Below are positions 17,694 through 25,969 of a stretch of 64,000 bases of DNA, in pieces; positions within the stretch are counted from its first letter, which is position 1; each line of letters starts with the position of its first letter. The stretch covers positions 1-64,000 of the forward strand of contig CAZKEF010000010.1 in the NCBI GenBank assembly GCA_964551735.1. The letters run 5' to 3'. Under the pieces are notes generated by a model. It was not told where the DNA came from, ran no database searches, and saw only the letters and a list, made by a program, of their open reading frames with translations. Made by a program: the position numbers and the translations under genes. The stretch comes from DAOUAT01 sp964551735. Lineage in GTDB: Bacteria > Chloroflexota > Anaerolineae > CG2-30-64-16.

Positions 17694-18848
17694 TCAGGGC
17701 GACGGCTGTTCGGGATAGGGCTGGATATCGCCCGTGTCGGTGATCACATACGCCTTGTGGATGGTGCCCAGGCGATCGCCCTTCTCATCGAAGCCCAGGA
17801 TGGGCCCGGTGATGCCGGGGAAGTTCTTGAAGTCCTTGTGCAGGAATTCCGCCAGCTTGGCCGGGTCAGTGCTCTTGGTCTGCTCCATTGCGTAGCGGAT
17901 GACCCGGAAGGCGTCGGCGGCCATCACCCACCACACGCTCTCGGCCTCTTCGTTGTACTTGGCCTTGTAGTCAGCCATAAACTGCTTGGCCTCGGGGTAG
18001 TCCAGGTCTTTGGGTAGCGGCTCGGTGGTGAACATCGCACCCTTGGCGTTCTCCACGCCCGCGATCTCGACGATCTCTGGGTTGTTGGAGGCGTTGCCCA
18101 TCAGCCACTGGATCTGCAGGCTGATGCCCTGCGCCTGCTTCAGGAGCAAGCCCGCCTGCGCGTGGTAACCGGTGAAGTAGACCGTCTCCGCACCTGCGTC
18201 CTTCAGTTTGGTCAGCACGGGGGTGAAGTCTTGATCCTTGGGGTTGATGGCATCGAAGAACACGATCTGCAGGCCCTGCTCTTCCGAGAATTTCTTGGTT
18301 TCTTCGGCCAGGCCCTGGGCGTAGGTAGAGTTGTCATGCAGGATCGCGATCTTGCTGTTGTTCAAGACCTCTTTCATGAACTTCGCGGCGAAGAGGCCCT
18401 GGCGGTCGTCCAGGAAGCATACGCGGAAGAACTTCTGGAAGCCCTTCTCCGTCAGGCTCACGCGGGTGGACGACGGCGTGATGTGGAGGATGCCGGCCTT
18501 GTCATACGTGACCGATGCCGGTTCGGTGGCGCTGGAGTTGTAGGCGCCGATCACCGCGACGACCTTCTGGGAGACCAGACGGTCAGCCACCAGCGAGGCT
18601 TCCTTGGGGTCGCCCTTGTCGTCCTCGACGATCAGCTCGATCTGCTGGCCGTTGATGCCGCCGGCAGCGTTGGTCTGCTCCACCAGCAGCTTGACCGCGT
18701 TTTGGAAACCCTTGCCTTCGTAGGCGTAGTCGCCGGTCAGCGGCGCCTGGAGGCCGATCTTGACGGTGCTTTGCTGCGTGGTTGGCGCACAACCGGCCAA
18801 CACGAAGAGTGAGGCAATGACGAACAGCGTGACAAGCAAGCGTTTCAT
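17694..18848 (-). CDS. livK: Branched-chain amino-acid ABC transporter substrate-binding lipoprotein
   Basis: The 384-residue protein starts with a lipoprotein signal peptide, lipobox LAGC (Cys19), so it should be anchored outside the membrane. The mature part is a periplasmic-binding-protein-like type 1 fold: VKIGLQAPLTGDYAYEGKGF near the start, and VVAVIGAYNSSATEPASVTY in the ligand cleft region. The ligand class is branched-chain amino acids, amides or related compounds. A ribosome binding site AAGGGAG precedes the ATG. It heads the liv operon. Confidence 0.93.
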   Translation of the reverse strand: MKRLLVTLFVIASLFVLAGCAPTTQQSTVKIGLQAPLTGDYAYEGKGFQNAVKLLVEQTNAAGGINGQQIELIVEDDKGDPKEASLVADRLVSQKVVAVIGAYNSSATEPASVTYDKAGILHITPSSTRVSLTEKGFQKFFRVCFLDDRQGLFAAKFMKEVLNNSKIAILHDNSTYAQGLAEETKKFSEEQGLQIVFFDAINPKDQDFTPVLTKLKDAGAETVYFTGYHAQAGLLLKQAQGISLQIQWLMGNASNNPEIVEIAGVENAKGAMFTTEPLPKDLDYPEAKQFMADYKAKYNEEAESVWWVMAADAFRVIRYAMEQTKSTDPAKLAEFLHKDFKNFPGITGPILGFDEKGDRLGTIHKAYVITDTGDIQPYPEQPSP

Positions 18849-19119
18849 AAGGTTCGCTCCCTTTGTAATCTAAGAGTTATGCTTAGCGGTGACGACTTAT
18901 CAATGTGGTGTAGGCTAGACGATCGTTGTGGAGCGGTTATCTTGCGGATTGCGCTTGATGCACCCCCTTTCCATCCTCTTGTAGAGACCCATCGTTTGGG
19001 TCAGCGCCAGCAACAACCAAGGTGTCGGTGGCGGAACACAGCACTATTCCCGGATACTGTACTGTTGGGGTGGCCCACTACTGCCACAGAGCAAACTCGC
19101 GACAATCAGCGTCCGAATT
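18849..19119 (-). other. Long 5' leader of the liv operon
   Basis: The predicted transcript start near 19119 gives about 270 bases before livK, and no gene is seen in this stretch. It contains a hairpin GACCCA-AACGA-TGGGTC (18986-19002 on the complement) followed by a second short stem (CTCT-ACA-AGAG). I do not recognise a known riboswitch class, and no T-box sequence is present. A regulatory RNA role is only inferred from the length and structure. Confidence 0.4.
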
Positions 19120-19126
19120 TGGACGA

Positions 19127-19155
19127 ATTATACACACCATAGCTCAAGCCGTCAA
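19127..19155 (-). promoter_or_regulatory. Promoter of the liv operon
   Basis: On the complement, TTGACG (19150-19155) and consensus TATAAT (19127-19132) are separated by 17 bases. The -35 box lies inside a perfect palindrome (19147-19172), suggesting control by a dimeric repressor or activator. Confidence 0.78.
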
Positions 19156-19172
19156 TGCGCGCATTGACGGCT
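19147..19172. promoter_or_regulatory. Perfect 26-bp palindrome, operator candidate
   Basis: AGCCGTCAATGCG (19147-19159) is followed without a gap by its exact complement (19160-19172). It covers the -35 region of the liv promoter and lies 30 bases past the radical SAM stop codon. There is no T-tract, so an operator is more likely than a terminator. Confidence 0.6.
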
Positions 19173-19202
19173 AAGGCGGATGGTGGGTCAAACGGTGCAC
19201 CG

Positions 19203-20684
19203 TCAGGCGATACCTTGGATTTCGCATACGCGGTGGAAGTGATGGCCGTAGATGGCCAGGGTGATCGCCTGCGGCAGCAGCCGGGGACGCCGCAGCAGGG
19301 TCCAGAAAAAGAGCTTCCAGTAGTGGGCGCGGGCCCGGCTGCGGATGCCCAGCCGCACGATGGAGCGGCCAAAGGCCAAGAGGTATTCGCGGCCCAGGGG
19401 GATTTCGACCGCGGGCAGGCGATACTCGCGCAGGAAAGTGATGACGCGGTCCGTGTAGTGCTGCGGCGCGTACAGGTGGCGCAGCACGGCTCGATAGCCA
19501 TTGTAGAGCGCGTCCGCGTTCATCTGCGGCACGATGTTGGTCAGCGCGGCCACGTTATCGCCGGTGGCCGCGCCGATGATGCGCCCCTCGCGCGCCATCC
19601 GCTCGTAGAGCCGCGTCGCCGGCAGGGCTTGCAACAGGCCCACCATGGCCGTCACGATGCCGCTGTGCTGGATGAAGTCAATCATGCGTTGGAAGCTGGC
19701 GTGGGTGTCACTGTCGAAGCCCAGGATGAAGCCGCCTTGCACCTCCAGCCCGGCGCGCTGGATGCGTTTCACATCAGCCACCAAGTCGCGGCCCCGGTTC
19801 TGCTTCTTGTTGCACTCAGCCAGGCCACTCTCCTCAGGGGTTTCAATGCCGATGAAGACTGAGTCAAACCCGGCAGCGACCATCAGCCGCATCAACTCCG
19901 GGTCGTCCGCCAGGTTGATGGAGGCTTCGGTGTTGAACGGCATGCCGGTCTTGCCTTCGCGCCAGGCGATGAGCGCGGGCAGCAGTTCCTCTTTGAGATA
20001 GCGCTTGTTGCCGATCAGGTTGTCGTCCACGAAGAAGACGCGGCCGCGCCAGCCCAGGCGGTAGAACAGATCCACCTCGGCCAGGATCTGCGCGGCGCTT
20101 TTCACCCGCGGCCGGTGGCCGAGCATGGCGGTGATGTTGCAGAACTCACAGTCAAATGGGCAGCCGCGCGAGAACTGCACGGCCAACGAGGCATACTGGC
20201 TCAAGTCTGCCAGGTCCCAGCGGGGGACCGGGGTCAGGCGGATGTCGGGGAATTCTGGCGTGGTGTAAAAGCGCTCCGGCCGGCCCTCAGCCAGGTCGGC
20301 CAGGAAGGGCGGCAGGGTGAGTTCTGCCTCGTTGAGCACGAGATGATCCACCAGCGGGAACGCGTCGGGCTCGGCTGTGAAGAGCGGCCCGCCCGCCACC
20401 ACCCGTAGGCCGGCCGCTTTGCAGCGGGCTATCGCCTCGTGTGCCGACTCCTGTTGTACGATCATGGCGCTGACGAACGCGCAGTCAGCCCATGCCAGAT
20501 CGTCAGCTTTCAGCGAGGTCACGTTCATGTCCACCAGCCGCAGCTCCCAGCCGGCAGGCAGCATGGCGGCTACGGTCAGCAGACCCAGCGGCGGCATGGA
20601 GGCGCGCTTGCGGATGAACGGCAGCGCGTGCTTGAAGCTCCAGAATGTGTCGGGGAATTCGGGGTAGATGAGCAGGGCTTTCAT
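19203..20684 (-). CDS. B12-binding-domain radical SAM protein
   Basis: The 493-residue protein has an N-terminal B12-binding-like Rossmann domain (about 1-140; MPPLGLLTVAAMLP). A radical SAM core follows with the cluster motif CPFDCEFC (CxxxCxxC, near residue 180). A C-terminal DUF4070-like region begins near residue 350. Such enzymes act on lipids, hopanoids, pigments or other unactivated carbons; the substrate here is unknown. The start overlaps the TetR stop by four bases (ATGA), so the regulator and enzyme are co-translated. Confidence 0.85.
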   Translation of the reverse strand: MKALLIYPEFPDTFWSFKHALPFIRKRASMPPLGLLTVAAMLPAGWELRLVDMNVTSLKADDLAWADCAFVSAMIVQQESAHEAIARCKAAGLRVVAGGPLFTAEPDAFPLVDHLVLNEAELTLPPFLADLAEGRPERFYTTPEFPDIRLTPVPRWDLADLSQYASLAVQFSRGCPFDCEFCNITAMLGHRPRVKSAAQILAEVDLFYRLGWRGRVFFVDDNLIGNKRYLKEELLPALIAWREGKTGMPFNTEASINLADDPELMRLMVAAGFDSVFIGIETPEESGLAECNKKQNRGRDLVADVKRIQRAGLEVQGGFILGFDSDTHASFQRMIDFIQHSGIVTAMVGLLQALPATRLYERMAREGRIIGAATGDNVAALTNIVPQMNADALYNGYRAVLRHLYAPQHYTDRVITFLREYRLPAVEIPLGREYLLAFGRSIVRLGIRSRARAHYWKLFFWTLLRRPRLLPQAITLAIYGHHFHRVCEIQGIA

Positions 20685-21298
20685 GGTTTGGCTCCGGTGG
20701 GTTGGAATGCGCCGTGGGAGAAGATCTCCAGCATAGTGTTAAGCATAGGGCTCAGGCGTTCAAGTTGGCCATTGGACAGGTGCGTGCGCAGGACGTTGAA
20801 TACGTTGCTGAGGAAGAAGTCGGTGGCGTACTCCACACTGATCTCCGTCCTCAGCTTGCCCTGGGCGCGGGCCAGGGTCATCACGGTGCGGATGGGGCCG
20901 TAGAAATCGGGCACGTAGCGCATGGCGGCCGCCAGCCGCGCTCCGTCTGAGGTAAGCAGCTCCGCGATCACGATAGGTGCGGCCTCCGGCTCGGCTGCGC
21001 ACCACTCGGCCAGCCGCGTGCCGAAGTTGCGCAGCACCTCGGTGGGGTCCACGATCTCGTCAATCTGCTGCTGGATGCCGTCCATGAAGGCGGTCAGGCC
21101 CGACTGCGCGCCGGCCAGGACGATCAGCTCCTTGTAGGGGAAGTAGTTGAAGACCGTCTTTTCGCTGACCAGCGCTGCCCTGGCAATCTGGCGGACGGAT
21201 ACCTTGGCGTACCCGTGCTGCTTGAAGAGCGCCAGCGCCTTTTCTACGATGGTCTGCTCGGTCAAGGAGCGTTTCACGTCTCGTAGCGATAGAGTCAT
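20681..21298 (-). CDS. TetR/AcrR-family transcriptional regulator
   Basis: The 205-residue protein has an N-terminal TetR helix-turn-helix (VSVRQIARAALVSEKTVFNYFP, about residues 33-55) and a diverse C-terminal ligand domain. It is coupled to the radical SAM gene by an ATGA overlap and is likely to control it and itself. The promoter at 21342-21370 and the palindrome at 21309-21322 in its leader fit autoregulation. Confidence 0.9.
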   Translation of the reverse strand: MTLSLRDVKRSLTEQTIVEKALALFKQHGYAKVSVRQIARAALVSEKTVFNYFPYKELIVLAGAQSGLTAFMDGIQQQIDEIVDPTEVLRNFGTRLAEWCAAEPEAAPIVIAELLTSDGARLAAAMRYVPDFYGPIRTVMTLARAQGKLRTEISVEYATDFFLSNVFNVLRTHLSNGQLERLSPMLNTMLEIFSHGAFQPTGAKP

Positions 21299-21308
21299 GG
21301 TGCACCTT

Positions 21309-21322
21309 CTATAATTATATAG
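21309..21322. promoter_or_regulatory. Possible TetR operator
   Basis: CTATAAT-TATATAG is a near-perfect 14-base palindrome (one mismatch) in the short leader between the TetR promoter and its ATG. Binding here would block early transcription. Confidence 0.4.
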
Positions 21323-21341
21323 CTAATGTAAAGTTGCTGCG

Positions 21342-21370
21342 AGTATAGCATGGCTGTAACATGGTGTCAA
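21342..21370 (-). promoter_or_regulatory. Promoter of the TetR-radical SAM operon
   Basis: On the complement, consensus TTGACA (21365-21370) and TATACT (21342-21347) are separated by 17 bases. The predicted leader to the TetR ATG at 21298 is about 37 bases. Confidence 0.78.
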
Positions 21371-21467
21371 ATCGGTTCGATCCAGTCAGAAGGCTGCTTG
21401 AATACCGTCGCAAACGGCGCGATAATGCGGGTCGGTGATGGCGTCAGCCTGGATGAGGAGGATCATT

Positions 21468-21956
21468 GTGAGCGTGCAGATACGTGAAGCTGTCGCTGGC
21501 GACGAGGGCGCGCTGACAGCATTGAATGCCTTTGTCCAGGAATTCCACCTGGCGCATAACCCGTCTTTCTTCAAATGGGCAGATCCTGCGGAGGTAGCAG
21601 GCTGGTTCAGAGGGCTGATCGAGACACCTGCGGCGCGCATTTGGCTTGCCGAGCAGGCGGATGCACCGGTGGGGTACCTCGTGGCACTCGTGCGCGAACG
21701 CCTGGAGAATCCCTTTTGCCTGGCGCGCCGGTGGATCGAGATTGATCAGATCGGGGTGTGCGCGGCGCATCGCCGGGCCGGCATCGCGCGGAGGCTGGTG
21801 GATCGGGTCCTTGAGTTTGCCCGTGCGGAGGAGATCACCGAGATCGAGCTAACTTCCTGGAGCTTCAACCCGGAAGCGCATAAGGCCTTTCAGAGACTTG
21901 GCTTCGCACCGAGGCTCATCCGCTTCGGCCAGACGATCTCACCAACGACGCGATGA
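21468..21956 (+). CDS. GNAT-family N-acetyltransferase
   Basis: The 162-residue protein has the acetyl-CoA-binding signature IDQIGVCAAHRRAGIARRL (V-x-x-x-xRxxGxA type, about residues 93-111) and the C-terminal FQRLGF strand. The substrate is unknown. The start is GTG 21468, with GAGGAGGA at 21455-21462 five bases before it; a longer frame from 21435 lacks such a site. It stands alone between the divergent TetR gene and the convergent panE. Confidence 0.85.
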   Translation: MSVQIREAVAGDEGALTALNAFVQEFHLAHNPSFFKWADPAEVAGWFRGLIETPAARIWLAEQADAPVGYLVALVRERLENPFCLARRWIEIDQIGVCAAHRRAGIARRLVDRVLEFARAEEITEIELTSWSFNPEAHKAFQRLGFAPRLIRFGQTISPTTR

Positions 21957-21995
21957 GGGTTCAGTACCCCATCAGCTTTCCAGGTCGGTTTCGTG

Positions 21996-22009
21996 TTCGT
22001 CCGCGTCTC
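21996..22009. repeat. Degenerate copy of repeat family C
   Basis: TTCGTCCGCGTCTC matches the inverse of the family C core (GGACGCGGACGA). It lies in the gap between the GNAT gene and the end of panE. Confidence 0.35.
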
Positions 22010-22018
22010 ATTCAGAGT

Positions 22019-23065
22019 TCAAATCAACGCTGCGATCCGTTCGGGGCGACCGCGCCAGGCGTCCCAGGCGTCACGGCTGGCGGTCAGGTTTCCCACCAGC
22101 TCAGCCAGGGCCTGATTCACCGGCGTAGGGACCCCCAGGCGCGCGCCGTACGTGGCGACCGCGCCGTTCAGCCAAGCCACTTCCGAGGGCTTACCACTGG
22201 CAAGGGCGATGTGCAGGGAGGGCAGCTTGCTGCCGCGGCCGCCGGAGACCAGCCCGCGCAGGCCGGCCGCCAACAGTTTTGGTGCAATACGGCGGGCGAT
22301 GGGCGCGATCAGGCCGACCGGGTAGCCCGCCAGCGTCACCGGCCGGACGCGCAGGGCGGTCGTCACCGCCAGCGTCTCCTGCCAGGCGCGCGCCTCCAGC
22401 CGCGCGGTCAGGGGATCGGCCATCACCTGGGCGGGGGTCCAGTCGAGGATGGCGCACTGAGCGTTGGCGGGCAGGTTCAGCAGCAGCTTGGTCCACTTCA
22501 GGCGGCGATAGTCGGCGAAAACATCGGTCCGCAGGCCGGCGTCGTGCAGCAGCGCGGCCGCCTGGATCACCGGCGCGGCCGCCCCCACCGGCGCCAGCCC
22601 GGCCCGGAAGCGGGCGCGATGCACCTGCACCTGGCCCGGCGCAGGCACGGAGAGTGGCGTATCAATCGCGCCGGCGACGACCCGGTAGTCCCCGAACACC
22701 TCGGCCAGCGCCTCCTCGTTGCCGACGCCGTTCTGGAGGGTGAGCAGCGGCGGCGAGGCCGGGGTCGCTGCGGTCAGCTCGGCGATGACCTGGGCGGTGT
22801 CGTAGGCCTTGACGGTGAGCAGCGCAAGGTCGTAGGGTGAGGCTGAGGCTAAGGCTGAGGTTGAGAACGCAGCAGCGATGCTGGGCGCCGCGGCGACTTT
22901 GGCCGTCTGCCGACTCCCGTCCGGCTCGATCAGCGTCAGCCCGCCCGCGCGCACGGCCGCGGCCCAACCCGGCCGGCCCGCCAGCGTCACCTCATGCCCC
23001 ACCAGCGCCAGCCGCGCGCCGATGAACGAGCCCACGGCCCCTGCACCGATGATCAAGACGCGCAC
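22019..23065 (-). CDS. panE: 2-dehydropantoate 2-reductase (ketopantoate reductase family)
   Basis: The enzyme reduces ketopantoate to pantoate with NADPH in coenzyme A biosynthesis. The 348-residue protein begins MRVLIIGAGAVGSFIGARLA, the Rossmann GxGxxG loop. It has TVKAYDT and LTLQNGVGNEEAL, and the catalytic lysine context RLKWTKLLLNLPANAQ. An extra Ala/Ser-rich stretch near residues 68-78 comes from a GAGGCT-type hexamer repeat in the DNA. The family also has paralogues with other substrates, so the exact role is likely but not proven. Confidence 0.85.
   Translation of the reverse strand: MRVLIIGAGAVGSFIGARLALVGHEVTLAGRPGWAAAVRAGGLTLIEPDGSRQTAKVAAAPSIAAAFSTSALASASPYDLALLTVKAYDTAQVIAELTAATPASPPLLTLQNGVGNEEALAEVFGDYRVVAGAIDTPLSVPAPGQVQVHRARFRAGLAPVGAAAPVIQAAALLHDAGLRTDVFADYRRLKWTKLLLNLPANAQCAILDWTPAQVMADPLTARLEARAWQETLAVTTALRVRPVTLAGYPVGLIAPIARRIAPKLLAAGLRGLVSGGRGSKLPSLHIALASGKPSEVAWLNGAVATYGARLGVPTPVNQALAELVGNLTASRDAWDAWRGRPERIAALI
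22836..22868. repeat. Hexamer repeat inside panE
   Basis: Five consecutive hexamers of the type GAGGCT/AAGGCT/GAGGTT lie within the panE reading frame and encode an Ala/Ser-rich insertion. A nearly identical array lies in the ABC-F gene at 44313-44350. Confidence 0.6.
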
Positions 23066-23067
23066 GT

Positions 23068-23139
23068 GCAGAACTCCAAATCAGCAAATAGCAGATGGCA
23101 GATCACGCAATCCGCAAGCCACAATCGGCAATCCGCAAT
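23068..23139. repeat. Word-repeat spacer, glpC-panE
   Basis: The spacer repeats words of the type GCAATCCGCAA and AGCAGATGGCAGATC. It is another of the short-period spacers unique to one location. Confidence 0.5.
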
Positions 23140-24414
23140 TCACCCCATCCCATACGCCTCGGCCAACACCTCCACCGTATGCACCACATCCAGCCTGGTC
23201 TTATCCGCGATGTTCCAGCGGCAGGTCTCGTTGTCGCAGATTGCCAGCGGCGCGCCGGTGGCGATGATCTTGGCGAACAGCGGCTCGCCCACGCGGTGCG
23301 CGATGTCGTACTTCTCGTGTTTGTAGCCGTAGGTGCCGGTGATGCCGCAGCAGTCCGCGCCCATCTCTTCCACGGTCAGACCGGGCACCAGCGCCAGCAG
23401 GTCCAGCGCGGGCCGGCCGATGCGGTGCAGCTTCTGGTGGCACGAGGTATGATAGGGGATGTAGCGGCCGTCTTGCGGCTTGAAATCGGTGCGCAGCCGG
23501 CCGGCCTCGTGCTGCAGCCACAGGAACTCGCTGATGTCGTAGACGTGCTCGGCCACCAGCTTCGCCTGGGGCGTATGGATGCCCAGGATCTCACGGTAGT
23601 CGGCTTTGATCTCCATGCCGCAGCTCGTCCCGCCCACCACAATGGGGATGCCCGCCGCCGCGTAGGGCGCCAGCTTGCGCAGGTTGGCTTGGGCGTAGCG
23701 CCGCGCGCCGGCAAAATTGCCGTTGGACTGCATGGGCAGGCCGCAGCAGTTCTGTGGCGGCAGGATCACCTCGAAGCCGTTGTGCTCCAGCACCGAGACG
23801 ATGGCCTTGCCGACCTCCATCTCGTAGTGCTGCGTCGCGCAGCCGTGGAAATAGGCCACCTTCGGCTTCGCGGTCGTCCCCGCCATCGAGGCCGCCCCGC
23901 GCGGGTGAGACTTGAAGAACCAGCCCCGGAACTTGTTGAAGTGAAAGGTGGGGAACGGCGCGCGGTGGTCAATGCCCAGCGTCTTCTCCATCAGCAGGCG
24001 GACGGGCCGGAAGCGCATCACCGCGTTCGCCAACGGCGCGACGAAGCCGCCCACCAGCCCCAGGGTCTCGTTATAGCCGAAGAAGGTGTTGCGCCACCAC
24101 TTGAGGTTGAGCGGGTTCTCCCGGAACTGGCGCGTGCGCAGCTCGGCCTTGGCCGCGGTGTTGATCTCCATCACCTTGACCCCGTGCGGGCAGACCAGCG
24201 TGCAGACCCCGCAGCCGGAACAGTAGTCCAGCGAGTGGTCGGGGGAAGGCAGGCCGGGGTCGCGAAAACGCTGCGCCTGCGGCCCCACGTACTTGGGGCC
24301 GGGGAACAGGTCGGTGACCGGCACCACCGGGCACGCGCTCGTGCAAATGTTGCACTTGACGCAGAGGTCAGCGGTGCGACGGATGTCTTCGAGGAGGATG
24401 GGAGTGTAGGTCAT
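23140..24414 (-). CDS. glpC: Anaerobic glycerol-3-phosphate dehydrogenase subunit C
   Basis: GlpC is the iron-sulfur subunit that ties the GlpAB dehydrogenase to the membrane quinone pool. The chosen start ATG 24414 (MTYTPILLEDIRRTADLCVK) gives 424 residues. Two ferredoxin-type motifs follow: CVKCNICTSACP (from residue 18) and CSGCGVCTLVCP (near 60). Two cysteine-rich CCG domains lie near YFHGCATQHYE...QNCCGLPMQ and CHQKLHR...GADCCGITGTYG. A longer frame upstream runs through a word-repeat spacer and is not credible. It is downstream of glpB in glpABC order. Confidence 0.9.
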   Translation of the reverse strand: MTYTPILLEDIRRTADLCVKCNICTSACPVVPVTDLFPGPKYVGPQAQRFRDPGLPSPDHSLDYCSGCGVCTLVCPHGVKVMEINTAAKAELRTRQFRENPLNLKWWRNTFFGYNETLGLVGGFVAPLANAVMRFRPVRLLMEKTLGIDHRAPFPTFHFNKFRGWFFKSHPRGAASMAGTTAKPKVAYFHGCATQHYEMEVGKAIVSVLEHNGFEVILPPQNCCGLPMQSNGNFAGARRYAQANLRKLAPYAAAGIPIVVGGTSCGMEIKADYREILGIHTPQAKLVAEHVYDISEFLWLQHEAGRLRTDFKPQDGRYIPYHTSCHQKLHRIGRPALDLLALVPGLTVEEMGADCCGITGTYGYKHEKYDIAHRVGEPLFAKIIATGAPLAICDNETCRWNIADKTRLDVVHTVEVLAEAYGMG

Positions 24415-24424
24415 GTTGTACCTC

Positions 24425-24490
24425 ACGACGAAGGACGAAGGACGGAAGACCAAAGGGGGCGGCTTCGTCGTTCGTCCTTCGTCATTTGTC
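24425..24490. repeat. Word-repeat spacer hairpin, glpB-glpC
   Basis: GACGAAGGACGAAGGACG on the left pairs with CGTCGTTCGTCCTTCGTC on the right around a G-rich centre. The glpB stop codon lies within the right arm. The words are shared with the spacers at 3646, 31640 and 47301. Confidence 0.7.
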
Positions 24491-25969
24491 TCCGGCGGCC
24501 GCGCGATACGCCGTTGCCAGCCAAACCCCTTCGGTTGAACCTTCAGCGACCGGGTTGCAATGCGCCAGCAGCCGGCCGGCGACGCGGACGTTGTCCAGGA
24601 CAATGGCGCCGGTTTCGTCCACCGGCTGCATGTGGCTGTTGACCCGGACGCCGGCCCCATGGATCGGGTGCGAGGCGTCGGTCAGGAAGTTTGGATCGAA
24701 CCAACTCTCCACGTCGCCCGGCACGTGCAGCGGCAGCCCGAAGACTGCCTCCCGCAGCGCGCCGCGGTAGTCGCTGGTGATCCCGCCGCCGTATAGGCCG
24801 CCCGTCGCCAAAATATAGGTGTCGGCCCGGTAGGTGCGGTCGCGCACGACATCGGGCACGACAACACCGGCCGCGCGGTTGTAGCGGCCCAACGCATTGT
24901 CTGGAGTCGAGGCTTCAGCCGGTTGCTGCCATTGCCCAGAGAGACCGGCTGAAGCCTCGATTCCGGACTGCGAATCCAGATTGGCGTGTTCCAGAAGGCC
25001 CTTTGTCGCAGTCATATCCAGCAAGATCGGCACGCCGGCCTTCACCAGCGCGGCCTTGAACGCGTTGTAGAGCCGCATCCCTGGCACGGAGGGCGGCAAA
25101 GTGGGGATCTCGAACACGGGGACGCCCAGGCGGTCACGCAGGTCGGCCCAGGCCTCGGCCGCGTGGTTCATACCGAGCACGGCCGGGAAGCCGACGCGCG
25201 CCGCGCCATCCAGCCGCGGCTTGAGCTGCGCGGCGACACGTTCCCGCACATCGGCCCGCTCGAAGAGATGCGCCAGCCCCACCGGCGTCGCATCGAACTG
25301 GCTCAACGATGCCATCTCCGGCAGGTCGAAATAGCCCCCCCGGGCCGCGTAGCCTTGGCGGGCCAGGTTCTCCGCACACAGCCGGGGATAGAAGTCGCGC
25401 CACCCGGCCGGCCCCGCGATCAACATGGGGTCGGGCTGCCGCAGGTCGCCCGCGGCGAAGCTCTCCGGCACGAGGGCCGCCTCGGCCACAGCGCCCAACG
25501 CGGTCGGCAGGCAGAAGTTGGCGGATAAGTCGCCAACGTACCTCAGCCCCGCCGCCGCTCCCACCTCGCGCAACGCCGCGATCCCGCCGTGCAACGCCTC
25601 CAGCCCGGCCAGGGCGTAAGGGTGCTGCGGATGCGCCATGACGAAGCAATGAATGTCTGAAGAGAGATCTGGAGTCGAGGCTTTAGCCGGTTGGGTTGGG
25701 CGTCCAGAGAGGCCGGCTGAAGCCTCGATTCTAACTTGCGAGATCGAGGTTGCGCTCCGATGCTCCGCGCTTACGCTGATAGCTTGTCCGCGTTCATCCG
25801 CGCTCGTCCGCGTCCCATCTTCATCGCGCAGAACGCCGATCCACCCCGGCGAGACGTGCGTCGTGCCGACGCCGGACGCCATCACCTTGACCTTCGCCCC
25901 GCGCTGCCGCGCGACCCAGGCTGCCAGCAGCCCTGCCGGCCCCGCGCCGATGACGAGAATATCGTTCAT
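24482..25969 (-). CDS. glpB: Anaerobic glycerol-3-phosphate dehydrogenase subunit B, with in-frame repeat insertions
   Basis: GlpB is the FMN-type flavoprotein subunit of the GlpABC enzyme. It starts MNDILVIGAGPAGLLAAWVA and keeps family motifs such as YILATGGLYGGGI and GAGVRVNSHMQPVDE. At 495 residues it is about 70 longer than usual. The surplus matches repeats in the DNA: a family C copy encodes TRTSADERGQA (residues 52-62), and two family A copies encode IEASAGLSG...QPA(E/K)ASTPD (residues 81-98 and 337-355). All leave the frame open. The ATG 25969 has GAGG five bases upstream. It lies between glpA and glpC. Confidence 0.85.
   Translation of the reverse strand: MNDILVIGAGPAGLLAAWVARQRGAKVKVMASGVGTTHVSPGWIGVLRDEDGTRTSADERGQAISVSAEHRSATSISQVRIEASAGLSGRPTQPAKASTPDLSSDIHCFVMAHPQHPYALAGLEALHGGIAALREVGAAAGLRYVGDLSANFCLPTALGAVAEAALVPESFAAGDLRQPDPMLIAGPAGWRDFYPRLCAENLARQGYAARGGYFDLPEMASLSQFDATPVGLAHLFERADVRERVAAQLKPRLDGAARVGFPAVLGMNHAAEAWADLRDRLGVPVFEIPTLPPSVPGMRLYNAFKAALVKAGVPILLDMTATKGLLEHANLDSQSGIEASAGLSGQWQQPAEASTPDNALGRYNRAAGVVVPDVVRDRTYRADTYILATGGLYGGGITSDYRGALREAVFGLPLHVPGDVESWFDPNFLTDASHPIHGAGVRVNSHMQPVDETGAIVLDNVRVAGRLLAHCNPVAEGSTEGVWLATAYRAAAGDK
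24907..24960. repeat. Palindromic repeat family A, copy 1 (inside glpB)
   Basis: TCGAGGCTTCAGCCGGT (24907-24923) and ACCGGCTGAAGCCTCGA (24944-24960) are perfect 17-bp arms around a 20-base loop. The element is translated in frame as part of GlpB. Confidence 0.9.
25675..25728. repeat. Palindromic repeat family A, copy 2 (inside glpB)
   Basis: TCGAGGCTTTAGCCGG (25675-25690) and CCGGCTGAAGCCTCGA (25713-25728) pair with one G-U wobble. It is translated in the same frame as copy 1, giving a nearly identical peptide. Confidence 0.9.
25785..25816. repeat. Repeat family C, copy 2 (inside glpB)
   Basis: TGTCCGCGTTCATCCGCG continues with CTCGTCCGCGTCCC, the inverse of the copy at 7727. It is translated within GlpB upstream of family A copy 2. 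Confidence 0.75.

Noticed and set aside
18849..19119. T-box or other known riboswitch in the liv leader
   Set aside because: No T-box sequence, specifier-like domain or terminator is recognisable; only unassigned hairpins are seen.
24415..24660. Longer start for glpC (82 extra codons)
   Set aside because: It runs through a word-repeat spacer and the end of glpB and has no family similarity.
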